Shown: one piece after another, positions 61,052-64,000 of the stretch
How positions within the stretch are numbered: position 1 is the stretch's first letter
Layout of the letters: each line of letters opens with the position of its first letter
Assembly: GCA_964035795.1 (NCBI GenBank)
Contig: OZ038324.1
Coordinates: forward strand, 1,717,779-1,781,778
Source of the DNA: Pterobdella sp. o SKG-2022
Taxonomy: Eukaryota > Annelida > Clitellata > Hirudinida > Piscicolidae
Length of the DNA stretch: 64,000 nt
Direction of reading: 5' to 3'
The notes under the pieces: generated by a model
What the model saw: the letters and a program-made list of their open reading frames with translations, nothing else
Database searches by the model: none
What the model was told of the DNA's origin: nothing
Position numbers and translations under genes: made by a program

Positions 61052-63987
61052 ATGAAGCTCATTTTGCTGCTTGCTTTGTTGCCTATGTTTGATGCTTGCA
61101 TCTACAACTTTGCCTCCAAGACCAACTACAATGATTCCCTTAAGTTGGATAAAGAAAAACAATTTTTTCCTCCACTCCAACCTGAAACCTGTACCTGCTC
61201 CTCTTATGTTGTGTCTCTCTACAGACATGGAACTCGATACCCTTCAGACAAACATATGAGAAAAGTCAGGAGTATATTTCAGAGATTGAAACCTATCAAT
61301 GAAAATGGGCAAAAAAGGTTGAGTAATTTGAACAAAACGTTGGAAGGACTGTCAGAGCAAAAGGAGAAGATGCTGGCTGCTCGAGGGTTTCTGGAACTTG
61401 AGGAGATTGGAAGGAAGTTGAAACATGAGCACCAAAACTTGTTTGCAGAGTATAGAGATAAGTATTTTCAGTATTATGTGACGTCAAAGAACAGAACTGT
61501 AGACAGTTTCAAAGGGTTTTACAAGGGGATTCAAGGAAACAACACCATCCCAACACCCATTGAAGACAATAAACTGCTGCGATTCCACAAATATTGCCAG
61601 AAGTACATTAAAGAAGTGACAGAAAACAGCACAGCATTAGAAGAGTATAACAAGTTCATGCAGCAACAACAGGCATATATCAATGACCAACTGTACAACA
61701 ATTACAAGACATTCTTTGAGAGGATCAATATGTCCATTGGTAAGTTATGCCATATTTTTGCTATCAAAAACTGATGAATAAATGGTAAATTATACTGTCA
61801 AAAATTAATAAAAATACCAAAATTTATGTTTGATAGCTGAGTTGGAATCATTTTTTGATGTATCTGGTTTGGAAGTGGCAGTGTTGCAAAAGCATTTCTG
61901 GTCCTCAACCTTCCTTGACCAAAACACAACTGATCTCCTTGAGTTTGCCTCTGACCTCAAGGTTTTTCATTTCTTATTATATTTATTATATGATTTCAAA
62001 GTTTTTTTTTGCCTAACTGATTCAAATGAGGTTGAATTTATGAGAAACAATAGTTAAAGATATTTTAAATTATTGCCAAAATCTATCAAAGATTAAAGTT
62101 TGAAGTTCACATATGTTATTTATTTTGTTTTCCATTTTGTAGTTTTCTTACGTTTTTTCTTTTAACAGCATGTTTCATGTGTTATTATTTGTCTATAAAA
62201 CCACTTTTGAAAGGAGATAACGACACGCAACTATCAAATCACATGCCCATCATTGTCGCCCGTATAGCTCAACTGGTAGAGCATTAGACTAATTATCTAA
62301 AGTTACCGGGTTCGATCCCGTGTTGGATCGACAATTAGCACTTTTTCCACAGTGTGTTTTTGCTACATTAAATTTGTAGCAAGCGCTTTGATCTATAAGA
62401 AAAAGTGCTTTATAAATACCGCATTACATTACATTATATTACATCCCAGAAGATTTGATGACCGTAAAAGAAAAACTAAGCTTTCCTAATGGAAAAATTC
62501 TATTTTTTTAAGCTAAAGCTGACCCAGTTGGGGGCAGAATAAATTTCTATAAAGAACTGGAAGCTCTCATTTCCACTGCTCCACGGTCCAATAAGCTCAT
62601 TCTACTCGGTGATTTCAACGCTCGTGCTGGTGAAGATCGTCAAACTTGGGAAGGTAAGTGTAATAGCAACGGTTTACGACTGCTCAAAACCTGCATACCT
62701 CATGTACTTAGTATTGCTAATACTCTGTTTCAACACGCAACACCTCGCTGCACTCTTGGTCAAATCAATAGTGCAAGTTTTGTCACCATACAGAGAGAAA
62801 TAGTTTGGTGCAATATATTTTAAGTTCCTTTCATGGCTGGTTACAGGATCTCTAGAAACTCTCACACGAATATCTCAAAGTGGCCAGAATAAGGTTGAAG
62901 CTCCATGCAAACAATAAAAAGACTCCTTCAGGTCTCTTGAAGACTGAGATACTCTAATTGGTTGCTATATGGTGAGATAAGACTGCTTTTTTACAGACTC
63001 ACTTGGACAGCAAGATTCACGTTGGGGCCAATCAATCGTTTGCAGAAGCGCTACTTGCCAAATACATGACTTTTTCATGGTTATAATCGAGAACTTATGC
63101 AAAATAGAACTATCATGCTACTCGAGGCATCTTTCACTTTTATACAAACAGCGTTCCCCTTCTGCAGTAACTACTTGATAGTGTAAGATCTTGAGAAAGG
63201 CTTCATGCAGTTGATGAATAAATCTTCGTTGTAGATGCATCTTCAATAGACTGATTGGTACAAATTTTATTCAATAATTTGTTTGTTTTGTCATTTCAAA
63301 ATTTAAGATTCGGCGTTTTTTACAACCCACTTCAAACCGGCATGGAGTTCTTGAGTCTAAATATACTAAATATACACCATGCTATACAAACATGTCGATA
63401 ACCTTTTCTATTAAAAACAATTCCATACAAAAACTGCTTGAATGTAAACTTAACACTAATCAAGTTCACCTGTTTACAGAGGTATTGGAAGTACGGCAGG
63501 GGTCACAAGATCAACTCAGAAATGACCTGTCCTCTTCTGAAGCACATGTTCGAGGGACTTGATAGGGCCATCAATGGAACCAGGTGAGTGGCACTTAATC
63601 AAGGGGCATAATGATTAATCAACTTTCCCTTCTCACAGCTCTCTGAAGGGAACATTTTATTTTGCGCATGCGGAAACGAACGTTCCTTTGTACAGCCTTT
63701 TGGGCCTCTTCCCCGGGGAACTCACCAGTGACAGCTACATTGATGGTGACAACAGAACTTTCAAAGCCACCCATGTCGTTCCTATGGCTGGCAACATCCG
63801 ATTTTCCATCTCCAACTGCACTGGGGTTCCTCACATCAAAGTGTCGATGAAGGACAGTCTGTTGGCTTGGCCATCTTGTGGCAAGCACAGTTGTCCCTAC
63901 TCTGAAGTGAGAAATTATTATGCCAACCACATCGATAACTGTGATTTCGAAAAAATCTGTGCTGCTCCTTCCAAGTGTGGGAAGTAA
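61052..63987 (+). CDS. Multiple inositol-polyphosphate phosphatase (MINPP1-like histidine acid phosphatase)
   Basis: Four exons, 61052-61739, 61837-61961, 63480-63583 and 63639-63987 (TAA), join in phases 1, 0 and 2 and encode 421 residues. A signal peptide (MKLILLLALLPMFDAC) is followed by the catalytic SLYRHGTRYPSDKHMRKVRS, matching RHGxRxP with the nucleophilic His, and in exon four FAHAETNVPLYSLLG, the HAE proton-donor motif. YWKYGRGHKINS in exon three also matches MINPP1. The family removes phosphates from InsP6 and other higher inositol phosphates in the ER lumen or outside the cell. Human MINPP1 is 487 residues with a C-terminal ER-retention signal; this protein ends CAAPSKCGK without one, so secretion is inferred. 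Cysteine pairs near the C-terminus fit an extracellular fold. Several N-glycosylation sequons are present. Intron two holds a SINE and a LINE fragment. Confidence 0.93.
62255..62444 (+). mobile_element. tRNA-derived SINE, best complete copy
   Basis: The head GTCGCCCGTATAGCTCAACT carries the A box and GGTTCGATCCC (62309-62319) the B box. An anticodon-type arm TTAGA-CTAATTA-TCTAA would give anticodon AAT, suggesting a tRNA-Ile origin. The body contains TTCCACAGTGTGTTTTTGCT and AGTGCTTTATAAATACCGC, with a (CATTA)n tail that indicates LINE-type mobilisation. It lies in intron two of the MINPP1-like gene. Confidence 0.93.
62512..62760 (+). mobile_element. LINE endonuclease fragment in MINPP1-like intron
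   Basis: A plus-strand frame reads FYKELEALISTAPRSNKLIL, LGDFNARAGEDRQTWEG, then KCNSNGLRLLKTC and LSIANTLFQ. This is the GDFN block and following segment of an AP-type LINE endonuclease. A few residues after WEG are missing compared with the usual pattern, and no RT follows. The type fits the widespread LINE also seen at 58.4-59.5 kb. Confidence 0.8.
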
Positions 63988-64000
63988 AGTGGTGTCGTGG

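Overview
The window is animal nuclear DNA. It has GT-AG introns, AT-rich intergenic sequence, very long perfect microsatellites, several decayed LINE retrotransposons and a tRNA-derived SINE family. The gene set (MINPP1-type phosphatase, Shisa-type membrane protein, small heat-shock protein with two alpha-crystallin domains) fits an invertebrate metazoan, probably marine. I cannot name the phylum. A run of exactly 200 N (45405-45604) suggests a long-read assembly joined by a scaffolder.

Layout. 0.2-1.7 kb: end of an unidentified plus-strand gene (five phase-0 exons). 5.8-11.3 kb: the most interesting region. A dead minus-strand LINE (four PHD-like fingers, endonuclease, reverse transcriptase, RNase H) sits head-to-tail behind a short non-autonomous relative. 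The short element starts with a fold matching HDV-like self-cleaving ribozymes, and its predicted cleavage site falls exactly at the microsatellite/element junction. The full-length copy keeps a decayed version of the fold, a 2A-like peptide motif and a 47-bp target duplication. This is the architecture known for trypanosomatid L1Tc/NARTc, here in an animal genome. 12.9-14.9 kb: a second dead LINE with a SINE inserted between reverse transcriptase motifs B and C.

19.9-21.6 kb: plus-strand two-exon gene for a small heat-shock protein with two alpha-crystallin domains. 24.0-27.6 kb: minus-strand gene for a protein of about 11 tandem 55-65-residue repeats, tentatively EPLIN/LIMA1-like. 29.7-37.0 kb: minus-strand Shisa-like gene (Cys-rich ectodomain, one membrane span, long disordered cytoplasmic tail). 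Its 4.5-kb intron carries a perfect (ACT)n of about 1 kb. 38.8 kb: two C2H2-type fingers, probably a retroelement remnant. 39.9-61 kb: no convincing host gene, only microsatellites, minisatellites, the gap and LINE fragments at 49.8, 56.4 and 58.4-59.5 kb. 61.05-63.99 kb: complete four-exon plus-strand MINPP1-like gene with a SINE and a LINE endonuclease fragment in its second intron.

The host genes look functionally unrelated and show no operon-like arrangement. Exon boundaries were derived by hand from reading frame, splice sites and phase; no alignment or database search was run.
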